Positions 35,006 to 44,122 of a DNA stretch of 64,000 bases are shown here, piece by piece. Numbering within the stretch: position 1 is the first letter of the stretch; each line of letters opens with the position of its first letter. Under the pieces are notes generated by a model. That model was not told the DNA's origin and searched no databases. It was given only the letters and a program-made list of their open reading frames with translations. Source of the stretch: Streptomyces davaonensis JCM 4913 (GTDB lineage: Bacteria; Actinomycetota; Actinomycetes; Streptomycetales; Streptomycetaceae); the NCBI RefSeq assembly GCF_000349325.1, contig NC_020504.1, forward strand, positions 8,412,326 through 8,476,325. Reading direction: 5' to 3'. Position numbers and translations under genes: made by a program.

Positions 35006-36238
35006 ATGGATGTGCACGTGCTCGTCGCGGATCGCTACCGGCTCGACGAATCCCTGGGTCGCGGTTCGATGGGCGAGGTCTGGCGCGCCACCGACCAGAT
35101 CCTGGGCCGGCCGGTCGCCGTGAAGCTCCTCCATGCCGACGTTCCGGACCGGGTCGGCGCGACCGACGTCGAGCGCTTCCGCATGGAGGGCCGGACCGCC
35201 GCCCGCCTCAACCACGCGAACGTGGTCGCCGTCTACGACTTCGGCGCCGGGGACGGGATGCTCCACCTGGTGATGGAACTCGTCGAGGGCTGGAGCCTGG
35301 CGCAGGAGCGCGCCGGGCGCGGCATCCTGCACCCGTGGGAAGCGGCCGGTATCGCGGCGCAGATGGCCGCGGGGCTCGCCGCCGCACACCGCGAGGGCGT
35401 GATCCACCGGGACATCAAGCCGGCCAATGTGATGCTCACCGCGGAACGCACCGCGAAGATCACCGACTTCGGGCTCGCCAAGTTCGCCCACGAGGCCGCC
35501 ATGGCCCTGACCGGCACCGGCAAGGTCGTCGGCTCCGCCGCGTACCTGGCCCCCGAGCGCGCCCTGAGCCGCCCCGCCCAGCCCGCCTCGGACGTCTACT
35601 CGCTGGGCTGCGTGCTCTACGAACTGCTCACCGGCCGCCCGCCCTTCCTGGGCCCGACCGCCCTCTCCGTGGTCCAGCAGCACGTCGACGCGGCCCCCGT
35701 CGCGCCCGCCACCCTGCGCGTCGAGATCCCGGTGCCGCTCAGCGACTACGTCCTGCGCCTGCTGGCGAAGGACCCGGCACAGCGCCCCACCGCCGAGGAG
35801 GCCGCGGAGTGGCTGGCGGCCCCGACCGAACCTCCCGTGGCACCCCTGCCCAGGCCGCAGGACGCGGCCCCCGCGACGGCCGTACTGGCGTCGGTGCACC
35901 TGCCCGGGACGGAGGGCCTGCCCACCACGACCAGATCGCACGCCGCCCGGAGCCGCAGGGTGTCCCCGAAGGCACTGCTGGCGCTCGGCGGAGCCGTGGT
36001 CTTCGCCGCCTCGGCCGCCATCGGCATGGCCATGTCCTCGGGCGACGGCGACAACGCCGCACCGGAGCCCCCGCCGGCCACCTCCGCGCAGCCCACCACC
36101 GAGCCTGCGACGCCCTCCGCCACCCCCTCACCCGACGACGACCACCACGGGAAGGACCGAGGGAAGGGCGACGGCGAGGACGAAAAGGGGGAGGAGAAGC
36201 GGCGGGAGAAGCAGCGGGACAGGGGCGAGGACGACTGA
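35006..36238 (+). CDS. Membrane-anchored Ser/Thr protein kinase (PknB-like, no PASTA)
   Basis: A 410-residue Hanks-type kinase. The catalytic domain occupies about residues 10-270, with glycine loop GRGSMGEV (18-25), Lys40 in VAVK, catalytic HRDIKPANV (His134-Asp136), DFG at 154-156 and the APE motif at 182-184. A linker of about 50 residues leads to one membrane helix (321-343) and a short Pro/Thr-rich, then highly charged outer tail (about 344-410). No PASTA or other sensor domain is present, so the signal is unknown. ATG 35,006 follows GGGGGAAGG. It stops 11 bases before the convergent sigma factor gene. Confidence 0.92.
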   Translation: MDVHVLVADRYRLDESLGRGSMGEVWRATDQILGRPVAVKLLHADVPDRVGATDVERFRMEGRTAARLNHANVVAVYDFGAGDGMLHLVMELVEGWSLAQERAGRGILHPWEAAGIAAQMAAGLAAAHREGVIHRDIKPANVMLTAERTAKITDFGLAKFAHEAAMALTGTGKVVGSAAYLAPERALSRPAQPASDVYSLGCVLYELLTGRPPFLGPTALSVVQQHVDAAPVAPATLRVEIPVPLSDYVLRLLAKDPAQRPTAEEAAEWLAAPTEPPVAPLPRPQDAAPATAVLASVHLPGTEGLPTTTRSHAARSRRVSPKALLALGGAVVFAASAAIGMAMSSGDGDNAAPEPPPATSAQPTTEPATPSATPSPDDDHHGKDRGKGDGEDEKGEEKRREKQRDRGEDD

Positions 36239-36249
36239 TCCTCTGAGGC

Positions 36250-37149
36250 TCACCGACGCAGCTCCGTCTCCCGCTCCATCCGGGACAGCTTTTCCGGGTT
36301 GCGTACCGCGTACAGGCCCGTGATCAGTCCCTCGTCGATGCGGAGCGCCAGTACCGTGTCGACCTCGCCCGCGAGCCGGAGGACCAGGGCCGGGCCGCCG
36401 TTGACGTGGGCGGTCTGGAGAGGGGAGTCGGCCGTGAAGCGGGATGCCGAGAGCAGGGCCGCCACCCGGTCGGCGCCCATGATCGGGGTGAGCGTGGCCT
36501 GGGCGACTCCGCCGCCGTCGCCCAGGAAGACGACGTCCGGGGCGAGGATGTCGAGCAGGGTCTGCAAGTCGCCTGTTTCGACGGCCCGTTGGAAGGCTGC
36601 CAGGGCGGCGCGGGTATCGGCCGCCGAGACGTCTCCGCGGGGGCGGCGTTCGGCGACGTGGGAGCGTGCGCGGTGGGCGAGTTGGCGTACCGCCGCCGGG
36701 GACTTGTCGACGGCCTCGGCGATCTCGTCGTAGTCGAGGGCGAAGACCTCGCGCAGCACGAACACCGCCCGCTCCGTCGGCGTGAGCGTCTCCAGGACGA
36801 GCAGCATCGCCATCGAGACGCTGTCGGCCAGCTCCACGTCCTCCGCCACGTCCGGCGCCGTCAGCAGCGGCTCGGGCAGCCAGGGGCCGACGTAGGTCTC
36901 CTTGCGGCGGTCGAGAGTGCGCAGGCGCATCAGGGCCTGCCGGGTCACGATGCGGACCAGGTAGGCGCGGTGGTTCTGTACGGCGTCGAGGTCCACGCCC
37001 GCCCAGCGCAGCCAGGTCTCCTGGAGCACGTCCTCGGCGTCGGCGGCCGAGGCGAGCAATTCGTAGGCCACCGTGAAGAGCAGGTTCCGGTGGGCGATGA
37101 AGGCCCGGGTGGCGGGGTCGCCCGTACCGGTGTGCGCCGTGTCGGCCAT
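36250..37149 (-). CDS. ECF41-type sigma factor with C-terminal SnoaL-like domain
   Basis: A 299-residue extracytoplasmic-function sigma factor. Sigma region 2 spans about residues 10-75 (ending AEDVLQETWLRW) and region 4 about 115-170 (LTPTERAVFVLREVF, DYDEIAEAV). A C-terminal SnoaL/NTF2-like extension of about 110 residues is fused. Three ECF41 hallmarks are seen: WLPEP in the linker, DGGG in the extension and a C-terminal NPEKL (NPDKL-type) motif. In this group the extension regulates the sigma factor itself, replacing an anti-sigma factor (known for ECF41). ATG 37,149 has GGAGGGA upstream. It diverges from an AhpD-like gene, the usual ECF41 genomic partner. Confidence 0.93.
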   Translation of the reverse strand: MADTAHTGTGDPATRAFIAHRNLLFTVAYELLASAADAEDVLQETWLRWAGVDLDAVQNHRAYLVRIVTRQALMRLRTLDRRKETYVGPWLPEPLLTAPDVAEDVELADSVSMAMLLVLETLTPTERAVFVLREVFALDYDEIAEAVDKSPAAVRQLAHRARSHVAERRPRGDVSAADTRAALAAFQRAVETGDLQTLLDILAPDVVFLGDGGGVAQATLTPIMGADRVAALLSASRFTADSPLQTAHVNGGPALVLRLAGEVDTVLALRIDEGLITGLYAVRNPEKLSRMERETELRR

Positions 37150-37193
37150 GCGTGGTCCCTCCGCTGTTCTCTCGACGGTTTCGCCCAACAGAC

Positions 37194-37268
37194 ATGCCGA
37201 CACGGCCGACTTGTGACATCGCCGGGATGTGCCGCTCGTCACTGTCACAGCAGCCGGGGCGTCGGCAT
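37194..37268. promoter_or_regulatory. Mirror-image divergent promoter elements of the ECF41 locus
   Basis: TGTCACA occurs on the + strand at 37,243-37,249 and on the - strand at 37,218-37,212. Each is followed, 10 or 11 bases on in its own direction, by GTCGGCAT (+ at 37,261-37,268; - at 37,201-37,194). The elements sit about 44 bases from the AhpD-like ATG and 45 bases from the sigma factor ATG. TGTCACA is the -35 type reported for ECF41 promoters. Both directions are therefore probably read by this sigma factor. Confidence 0.6.
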
Positions 37269-37311
37269 CCCATGACCGACAGCACTTCGCACCACTCACC
37301 AGGAGCACCCG

Positions 37312-37797
37312 ATGGAACTTCGTTTCGACCTGCTCACCAACGACCTCGGCACCAAGATCGCCAAGCGGACCTACGGCATCAACCGGCTCATCGAGCAGTC
37401 CTCGCTGCCCAAGACGACCCATGAGCTGGTCAGCCTGCGCGCCAGCCAGATCAACGGCTGCGGCTTCTGCGTCGACATCCACATCAAGGAGGCCGCCGCG
37501 GCCGGGGAGACCCCGGACCGCGTCGGCCTGGTCGCCGCCTGGCGGCACTCCACCGTGTTCAGCGAGGCCGAGCGGGCCGCGCTGGCGCTCGCGGAGGAGG
37601 GCACCCGGCTCGCCGACGCGCACCAGGGCGTCTCCGACGAGACCTGGGCCCTGGTGCGCAAGCACTACGACGACGACCAGACCGTCGCACTGGTCGCCCT
37701 GATTGCCATGATCAACGCCTCCAACCGGTTCGGCGTGATCCTGCACAACCAGGGCGGCTCCTACCGGCCCGGCATGTTCAACGGCATGGCGGACTGA
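37312..37797 (+). CDS. AhpD-like / carboxymuconolactone decarboxylase family protein
   Basis: A 161-residue all-helical protein of the AhpD-like alkylhydroperoxidase/CMD family. The redox-type motif INGCGFCVDIHIKEA has the CxxC pair plus a downstream His, so a peroxidatic or disulfide-reductase role is likely rather than decarboxylation. Residues about 30-80 form the CMD core. ATG 37,312 follows AGGAG at 37,301-37,305. Genes of this family are the standard neighbours and targets of ECF41 sigma factors, and the promoter elements here support control by the divergent sigma gene. The physiological substrate is not known. Confidence 0.92.
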   Translation: MELRFDLLTNDLGTKIAKRTYGINRLIEQSSLPKTTHELVSLRASQINGCGFCVDIHIKEAAAAGETPDRVGLVAAWRHSTVFSEAERAALALAEEGTRLADAHQGVSDETWALVRKHYDDDQTVALVALIAMINASNRFGVILHNQGGSYRPGMFNGMAD

Positions 37798-37840
37798 TCC
37801 GCGGCACGCGCGCCGGGGCCGGGCATCGGACACCGGATGC

Positions 37841-39322
37841 TCAGGCCCTGGCGCGCAGCTTCCGCAGCAGGGGCCACGCCAGCAGCACGGCCACCACCAC
37901 GTAAACCGTCACCGAGAACGGCGTGTTGACCAGGCCCGAGACACTGCCGTCACTGATCTGAAGGGCCCGGCGCAACTGTTGCTCGGCGTTCGGGCCGAGG
38001 ATGACGCCGATGACGGCGGGCAGCACGGGCAGCCCGTAGCGCCGCATACCGAAGCCGATCAGGCCGATGACCAGAAGGATCACCAGGTCGATCACCTCGC
38101 CGCCGACCGCGTAGGCGCCGACCGCCGCGAAGAAGAGGATCCCCGCGTACAGATAGGGCCGCGGGATCCGCAGCAGCTTCGCCCACACCGGTGCCAGCGG
38201 CAGGTTGAGCGCGAGCAGCAGCACCATGCCGACGAACAGGGACGCGATCAGGCCCCAGACCAGGTCGGGTTCGCGCTCGAACAGCAGCGGTCCCGGCTGG
38301 ATGCCGTACTGCTGGAAGGCGGCGAGCATGACCGCCGCGACCGCCGTGGTCGGCAGGCCGAGGGTGAGCATGGAGACGAGCGTGCCCGCCGCCGAGGCGG
38401 ACGCCGCCGACTCCGGTCCCGCGACGCCCTCGATCGCGCCCTTGCCCCACTCGTCCTTGTGCTTCGACAGGCGCTTCTCCGTGACGTAGGACAGGAAGGT
38501 CGGGATCTCCGCGCCGCCCGCCGGGATCGCGCCGAACGGGAAGCCGATGAACGGACCGCGCGCCCAGGACTTCCAGGTCCGCCGGACGTCGTCCTTGCCC
38601 AGCCACGGACGCCCGACCGGTATCGCCTCACCCGGGCTGCGCCGCAGATGAGCCGCGACCCACAGCGCCTCGCCGATCGCGAAGAGACCCACCGCCACGA
38701 TCACCACGTCGATGCCGTCGGCGAGTTGGAGCGAGCCGAAGGTCAGCCGCTGCTGGCCGGTCATCTGGTCCAGGCCCACCAGACCGATGGTGAGTCCGAT
38801 CAGCAAGGAGGCGAGCCCTCTGATCCGCGAGGAGCCCAGCACCGACGTCACGGCGATGAACGCCAGCACCATGATGGCGAAGTAGTCCGGCGCGCCGATG
38901 TCCACGGCCAGCTCGGCGACCGTCGGCGCCAGCATCACCAGCAGGATCGTGCCGACCATCCCGCCCGCGAAGTGCCCGATGGCGGCCGCCGCGAGAGCCT
39001 GCGCGCCCCGCCCCGACTTGGCCATGGGGTTGCCCTCCATGGCCGCGACCACCGCGGCACTCTCACCCGGTGTGTTGAGCAGGATCGAGGTCGTGGAGCC
39101 ACCGAACATCGCGCCGTAGTAGATGCCCGCGAACATGATGAACGCGCCGGTCGGATCGAGCCCGTACGTCACCGGCAACAGCAGCGCCACCGCCATCGCC
39201 GGACCGATGCCGGGCAGTACGCCGATCGCGGTGCCCAGCAGCACCCCGAGCGCCGCCCACAGCAGATTGACCGGGGTGAGGGCCGTGCCGAAGCCGTCCA
39301 TGAGGGAGTTGAGGGCGTTCAT
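37841..39322 (-). CDS. tctA: Tripartite tricarboxylate transporter, large permease TctA
   Basis: A 493-residue membrane protein with about 12 hydrophobic segments, the large subunit of the TTT family, which moves (tri)carboxylates with an ion gradient. The conserved family signature is clear: [39 protein letters not shown] and NTPGE within residues 40-90, repeated in modified form near 320-345 ([12 protein letters not shown]). ATG 39,322 lies one base after the tctB stop. It is the last gene of tctC-tctB-tctA and is probably controlled by the CitAB-like system encoded divergently. Confidence 0.94.
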   Translation of the reverse strand: MNALNSLMDGFGTALTPVNLLWAALGVLLGTAIGVLPGIGPAMAVALLLPVTYGLDPTGAFIMFAGIYYGAMFGGSTTSILLNTPGESAAVVAAMEGNPMAKSGRGAQALAAAAIGHFAGGMVGTILLVMLAPTVAELAVDIGAPDYFAIMVLAFIAVTSVLGSSRIRGLASLLIGLTIGLVGLDQMTGQQRLTFGSLQLADGIDVVIVAVGLFAIGEALWVAAHLRRSPGEAIPVGRPWLGKDDVRRTWKSWARGPFIGFPFGAIPAGGAEIPTFLSYVTEKRLSKHKDEWGKGAIEGVAGPESAASASAAGTLVSMLTLGLPTTAVAAVMLAAFQQYGIQPGPLLFEREPDLVWGLIASLFVGMVLLLALNLPLAPVWAKLLRIPRPYLYAGILFFAAVGAYAVGGEVIDLVILLVIGLIGFGMRRYGLPVLPAVIGVILGPNAEQQLRRALQISDGSVSGLVNTPFSVTVYVVVAVLLAWPLLRKLRARA

Positions 39323-39323
39323 G

Positions 39324-39860
39324 TCACAGCGCTCCCATCAGCGGACCGCCGGGCAGCGGCACTCCGAGCAGGTTGTTGAAGACGACGTAGGTGAGCAGGG
39401 AGAGCACGGCCGCGATGAGCGGATCGCGGTCGATGCGGCGGCTGCCCAGCGCGTAGGCCGCGCCCCAGAACAGCAGGGCGCCCGCGGCCGGGAAGCCCAG
39501 CGGCTCGATGAGGACAGCCGAGCCGAGGAACACCCCGGCCAGCAGCGCCACCGTGCGCCAGTCGGCGGGCTCGGACAGGTCGATGTCCTCACCCGTCTCC
39601 GCCTGCCCGTGCCCGCCGCGCAGCACGTCCACGGCCAGCAGCGCGGCGATGACCAGCAGCCCGATCCCGACCACGATCGGCACGGTCTTGGGGCCGACCG
39701 GACCGCGCTGGGCGATGTCCACGTCCATGGTCAGCGCATCGGTGAGCACCAGCACCCCGAGCGCCAACAGCAGGACGCACACGCCGAGTTCGGAGTGCTC
39801 GCGCAGCCACGAGCGCCGTTCGGCGGTCGTCGTGGGGGGAGTTTCCGTCCGTGTCGTCAC
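39324..39860 (-). CDS. tctB: Tripartite tricarboxylate transporter, small subunit TctB
   Basis: A 178-residue membrane protein with four hydrophobic segments, the poorly conserved small subunit of TTT transporters. GTG 39,860 is chosen because it overlaps the tctC stop (GTGA), a pattern that fits coupled translation; the longer open frame upstream lies inside tctC. A hydrophilic N-terminus of about 25 residues and an acidic loop ([12 protein letters not shown]) between helices 2 and 3 are visible. Confidence 0.88.
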   Translation of the reverse strand: MTTRTETPPTTTAERRSWLREHSELGVCVLLLALGVLVLTDALTMDVDIAQRGPVGPKTVPIVVGIGLLVIAALLAVDVLRGGHGQAETGEDIDLSEPADWRTVALLAGVFLGSAVLIEPLGFPAAGALLFWGAAYALGSRRIDRDPLIAAVLSLLTYVVFNNLLGVPLPGGPLMGAL

Positions 39861-40885
39861 AGTCCCAGCTCCTTCAGCACCGACACCACGCGCTTGTCCT
39901 GGGCGTCCAGGAAGTCGCCGAATCTCTCGCCGGTGAGGAAGGCGTCCTCCCAGCCGTTCTGGTCCATCGACTTCTGCCACTCCGGCGAGTCGTGCAGCGC
40001 CTCAACGAGCCCGGTGAGCTTGTCCCGTTCGGCGTCGGTCAGTCCGGGCGGGGCGACGATGCCGCGCCAGTTGGTGAAGTTCACGTCGTACCCGGACTCC
40101 TTCAGCGTCGGCGCGTCCTTGAGCCCGGCCACCCGCTCCGGACCGGTGACCGCGAGCACCCGCAGCTCACCCGCCTTGATCTGGTCCAGGTACTCGCCCA
40201 CCCCGGACACCCCGAAGGCGACCTTGTTGCCGAGGATCGAGGCGAGCAGCTCGCCACCGCCGTCGAAGGGGATGTAGTTGACCTCCTTCGGCGCGATCCC
40301 GGCCGCCCGCGCCATCAGCATCGGCGCCAGATGGTCGGGCCCGCCGGGCGAGGACCCGCCGCCGACCGGCAGCTTGCCCGGATCGTCCTTCCACGCCTCG
40401 ATCAGCTCGTCGATCGTCCGGTACGGCGACTCGTCGGCCACGACCACCACGTCCTGCTCCTCGGTGAGCCGGGCGATGGGCGTGGTGTCGGCCAGGGTCT
40501 TGGGCGCGTGGTTGGAGCGGGCCGCGCCCACCACACCGAGCCCCATCGACATCGCGAGCTTGCCGTTGCCGTGCTCGCTCACCAGCCGGGTCAGCCCCAC
40601 GGTGCCGCCGGCGCCGGGGAGGTTGAACACCTCGATGTTGTGGGTGAGTCCGGCGTCCTCGGCGTTCTTCGCGGCCGTACGGGCCGTGATGTCGTAACCG
40701 CCGCCGGGCGTGTTGGGAACCATCAGCCGCAGGCCCGGGATCTGCGTGCCGGTCTCGGCGCCGCTGCCGGTGGTCAGCAGCGGCGGTCCCACGAGGACCA
40801 GTACGGCGGCCCCGAGCAGGGCGAGAGGAGTGCGCAGGCGCACGAATGCCACCACCTGTCGGTATGGAGGGGTGAGGTGGGCCAC
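39857..40885 (-). CDS. tctC: Tripartite tricarboxylate transporter substrate-binding protein TctC
   Basis: A binding protein of about 330-342 residues of the Bug/TctC family. After an N-terminal hydrophobic segment (TPLALLGAAVLVLVGPPLL) comes RLMVPNTPGGGYDITAR, the usual substrate-contacting loop, then LPGAGGTVGLTRL, GGGSSPGGPDHLAP and FDGGGELLASILGNKVAFG. The start is uncertain: GTG 40,885, or GTGs at 40,855, 40,852 and 40,843; the last gives a compact signal peptide beginning VRLRTPLALL and has AGGTGG upstream. It recruits a carboxylate, probably citrate-like, for TctA/TctB. It diverges from the CitA-like kinase gene across 155 bases. Confidence 0.9.
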   Translation of the reverse strand: MAHLTPPYRQVVAFVRLRTPLALLGAAVLVLVGPPLLTTGSGAETGTQIPGLRLMVPNTPGGGYDITARTAAKNAEDAGLTHNIEVFNLPGAGGTVGLTRLVSEHGNGKLAMSMGLGVVGAARSNHAPKTLADTTPIARLTEEQDVVVVADESPYRTIDELIEAWKDDPGKLPVGGGSSPGGPDHLAPMLMARAAGIAPKEVNYIPFDGGGELLASILGNKVAFGVSGVGEYLDQIKAGELRVLAVTGPERVAGLKDAPTLKESGYDVNFTNWRGIVAPPGLTDAERDKLTGLVEALHDSPEWQKSMDQNGWEDAFLTGERFGDFLDAQDKRVVSVLKELGL

Positions 40886-41040
40886 ATCGTGCAGCGAGCC
40901 CGACGGCCTGTCTCGCTTGCGGAACCAACGGAGGTTTTGGTCTTTGTGTCAGCCGTGGACGTCTTTTCCCGGCCACCGCCAGAAGCCATGATGGGGCGAC
41001 CCGGCACCCGGAAACCACCAGGTCGGAGATCGAGGACGTC

Positions 41041-42665
41041 GTGGTCACCCCCTTCCGCCGCCAGACCCTCGCGGGCGAGATGCTGCTGCTCCAGCTCGCC
41101 ATCGTGGTGATGGTGCTCTTCGCGGTCGCGGCGGTCTCGCTCGCCCAGTCCGAGGCGACCTTCGAGCGGGTGGAGGGCCGCCGGGTGGGCGCGCTGGCCG
41201 AGCAACTGGCAGCGACCCCTCTCGTCCGCAGCGAACTCGCCCGGCCCGTGCCGCAGGAGGCGCTCGCCCCGCTGGTGAATTCCATGCAGACCCAGTCCGG
41301 GGTGACCTCGGTGACCATCGCCGACGCCGACGGCCGGATCGTCAGCTCCACCGACCCCACCGTGATCGGCGACCGGTTGCCCCTCGGGGCGGGCGCGGCG
41401 GCGGGCCGCGGCTGGTCGGGGCCGCTCACCCTGGACGGCAGCCGGGAACTCGTTGCGCAGGTCCCCGTCCTCGGGGCCACCCGGGACAACCTCGGCCGCC
41501 ACCTCGGCACCGTGATGATCGGCGAGGCCGATCCGACGGTGTGGCAGCGCCTGAGCGGCGCCTCCTCCTACCTCCTGGCCTACCTCGGCATCGCCAGCGG
41601 CCTCGGCGTGGCCGGGTCCTGGCTGCTCGCCCGGCGCGTCAAACGCCAGACCCTCGGCCTGGAACGCGCGAGATCGCGGGCCTCGCCGAACACCGCGAGG
41701 CCATGCTGTACGGCATCGCCGAGGGCGTGATCGCCCTGGACCCGGTGGGCCGGCTGACCCTGGCCAACGAGGTGGCCCGTGCGCTGCTCGACCTGCCCGA
41801 GGAGTGCGTCGGCCGCAGCCTCGCCCAGCTGGGCATCGAGGGACGTCTGCGGGACGTACTCTCCGGAAACGGGACCACCGCCGACCAGCGCGACCAGGTC
41901 GTGGTCCGCGGCGGCCGGGTCCTGGTGATGAACCGGATGACGGTCACCAAGGACGGCCGCCCGCTCGGCTCCGTCACCACCCTGCGCGACCGCACCGAAC
42001 TCGCCCGGCTTGAACGGGAGATCGGCTCCTTCCGCAGCTCCACGGAGCTGCTGCGCGCCCAGGCCCACGAGTTCGCCAACCAACTGCACACCATCTCCGG
42101 GCTCATCCAGATCGGCGAGCAGGACGAGGTGGTGCGCTACATCCGCGGCCTCAACCAGCGCCGCCAGTCCCTCGACGTCACCCTGAGCAGGCGCGTGCGA
42201 GACACCGCCGTGGCCGCCCTGCTGATGGCGAAGGCGTCCCTCGCCGCCGAACGCCGGGTCACCCTGCGGATCTCCGACCGCACCGCCCTGGACCGGCTCG
42301 CCCCCGAGGACGCCGCCGATGTGGCGACCGTCGTCGGCAACCTCGTCGACAACGCCGTCGACGCCGCCGCGCACGACGGCTGGGTCGAGGTCGAACTGCG
42401 CCAGGACGCCTCCAGCGTGGAGATCGTCGTACGCGACTCAGGGCCCGGAGTCGCCCCGGAACTCGCCCGTGAGGTGTTCGCCCACGGCTTCACCACCAAG
42501 GCCGCCCAGGAAGGCCAGCGCGGTATGGGCCTGGCGCTCACCCGGCTGGTCTGCGAACGTCACGGCGGTGAGATCTCGGTGACCAACACCCCGGAGGGGG
42601 CCATGTTCACCGCGCGCATGACCGTCAGCCACCTCACCGACGCGGTGGCGGAAGGAGCGACATGA
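41041..42665 (+). pseudogene. CitA/DcuS-type sensor histidine kinase, interrupted by a frameshift
   Basis: Two overlapping reading frames together encode one kinase. The first (41,041 on) supplies membrane helix 1, an extracytoplasmic sensor domain of about 130 residues and helix 2 (SYLLAYLGIASGLGVAGSWL), reaching RRVKRQTLGLE. The second, in the other frame, continues with REIAGLAEHREAMLYGIAEG, a PAS domain, the HEFANQLHTISGLIQIGE histidine box, NLVDNAVDAA, DSGPGVAPE and GMGLALTRLV. Between them GGAACGCGCGAG (41,661-41,672) appears to lack one C relative to a frame reading GLEPREIAGL. It is either a real one-base deletion, which would inactivate the kinase, or a sequencing error. It couples by ATGA to the response regulator. 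Such kinases sense citrate or C4-dicarboxylates and control the divergent tct operon. Confidence 0.85.
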
Positions 42666-43396
42666 GCGACGAACGGCACGGGATAGGCGTCCTCGTGGTG
42701 GACGACGACTTCATGGTCGCGAGGGTCCACCGCGCCTACGTCGAACGCGTCCCGCCCTTCAAGGTCGTCGGCGTCGCCAGCACCGGCGAACAGGCCATCG
42801 CCGCGGTCGACGAACTGCGCCCGGACGTGGTCCTGTTGGACCTCTACCTCCCCGACATCTTCGGCCTCGACGTCATCCCCCGACTGCGTACCGCGGGCCA
42901 CGACTGCGACGTCATGGTCATCAGCGCCGCGCGCGAGGCGGACACGGTACGCGGCGCGGTGCGCCACGGAGTGGTCGACTACCTCCTCAAACCCTTCGAC
43001 TTCGAGGACCTGCGGCTGCGCCTGGAACGCTACGCCGAGCAGCGCGGCAAGCTGCGCGGCACGGTCGTGCGCAGTCAGGCCGACGTCGACCGCGTGCTGG
43101 CCGGCGCCGCCGGCCCCGCGCCGCTCCCCGCCGCGCTCCCGAAGGGCATGAGCGTGGAGACCGCCGAACTCATCCAGCGCACCCTCCGCGACTGCCCCGA
43201 CACCCTCTCCGCCACGGAGTGCGCCACCCTCACCGGCATCTCCCGCGTCAGCGCCCGGCGCTACCTGGAACACTTCCACACCATCGGCGAGGCCCGAGTA
43301 ACCCTTCGCTACGGCACAACAGGCCGCCCGGAGCGGCGCTACAGCGTGAACGGGCGGGGGAGCGGAGTGCCGGTGGAAGACGAGGCCAGGGCCTAG
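42662..43396 (+). CDS. CitB/DctR-type response regulator
   Basis: A 244-residue response regulator with a receiver domain (about 7-125) and a C-terminal helix-turn-helix. The phosphoacceptor is the Asp in VVLLDLYLPDIFGLDV (around residue 60), with the acidic pair in VVDDDFMV and the Lys in LLKPFDFEDL. The C-terminal segment ATLTGISRVSARRYLEHFHTIG is the DNA-binding helix pair of CitB/DpiA-type regulators. The start overlaps the kinase stop (ATGA). If the frameshift in the kinase is real, this regulator is an orphan and tctCBA may be uninducible. Confidence 0.92.
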   Translation: MSDERHGIGVLVVDDDFMVARVHRAYVERVPPFKVVGVASTGEQAIAAVDELRPDVVLLDLYLPDIFGLDVIPRLRTAGHDCDVMVISAAREADTVRGAVRHGVVDYLLKPFDFEDLRLRLERYAEQRGKLRGTVVRSQADVDRVLAGAAGPAPLPAALPKGMSVETAELIQRTLRDCPDTLSATECATLTGISRVSARRYLEHFHTIGEARVTLRYGTTGRPERRYSVNGRGSGVPVEDEARA

Positions 43397-43457
43397 GAAT
43401 GTGCCTCCCCGGGTGACGGGAGTGACGGTTCGGAGCCACGGTGCGCTTCGTTCACTG

Positions 43458-44021
43458 ATGAGTATCTACTTCCGTTTGCGCGCGGTCCCGCCACCGGCAC
43501 TGCGCAACAGCGCCGCCTGGTTGCAACGGTTGTTCGAGGACGAGTGGGACGCCGTCCGGGACCGGGTCAGCCGGCACCGCGAAGAAGTGCTGGACGGCGG
43601 CTATCTCGACCACGAACTCCTCTACGCCGGCGGGCCACCGCACGACGTGGCACGCGGTCCGCACGCCCAGGTGGTCCTCGGCGGGCGGCCGGTCTGGCAC
43701 CCCGATCCGCTCCAGCCGCCGTTCCTGCTGCTGTCCCCGGTGTGCACGGCGCGGGTCGCCACCCATCTGACGACCGCGGACTTCGACGCGCTGTGGGAGC
43801 GGGCCCGCGCGCCGCTCACCCTGGGTGCCGAGCGGACCGAGCCGGAGACCCGCGCGAAGCTCGCGGAGACCCACCGGAGCCTGACGGCCTTCTACACGAC
43901 GGCCGCCCGACACGGCGACGCCGTCGTCAAGTGGCTGGTGCCGGAACGCTCCGCCCGCCACGGGGCCGCCCGCACGCCGGAGCGAGATGAGAGATCCGGC
44001 GTCGTCGGGACCATCGAGTGA
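43458..44021 (+). CDS. DUF1877-like protein of unknown function
   Basis: A 187-residue cytoplasmic protein with the start typical of the DUF1877/YfbM family (MSIYFRLRAVPPPAL) and the late conserved block THLTTADFDALWERARAPL followed by AFYTTAARHGDAVVKWLV. No enzymatic motif or membrane segment is seen. ATG 43,458 is chosen because the family begins here; no clear ribosome-binding site precedes it. The gene follows the response regulator by 61 bases and is probably unrelated in function. Confidence 0.7.
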   Translation: MSIYFRLRAVPPPALRNSAAWLQRLFEDEWDAVRDRVSRHREEVLDGGYLDHELLYAGGPPHDVARGPHAQVVLGGRPVWHPDPLQPPFLLLSPVCTARVATHLTTADFDALWERARAPLTLGAERTEPETRAKLAETHRSLTAFYTTAARHGDAVVKWLVPERSARHGAARTPERDERSGVVGTIE

Positions 44022-44122
44022 ACGGCTGCTCGAGGTCAGCGACGGGAGCGCCTGGGGTGGATTCACCGACCAGCGCCTCGAATTCCGGTTGTCGGCCCCT
44101 CCGCACGGCCTACCGTCGAGCG

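Noticed and set aside
40923..40941. ACCAA-N8-TTGGT inverted repeat in the tctC/kinase divergent region as a CitB operator.
   Set aside because: The arms are only five bases and such repeats are frequent; there is no second copy and no known matching motif.
41041..42665. Programmed ribosomal frameshifting in the CitA-like kinase.
   Set aside because: No slippery heptamer or downstream pseudoknot-like structure is apparent. A single missing C explains the break more simply.
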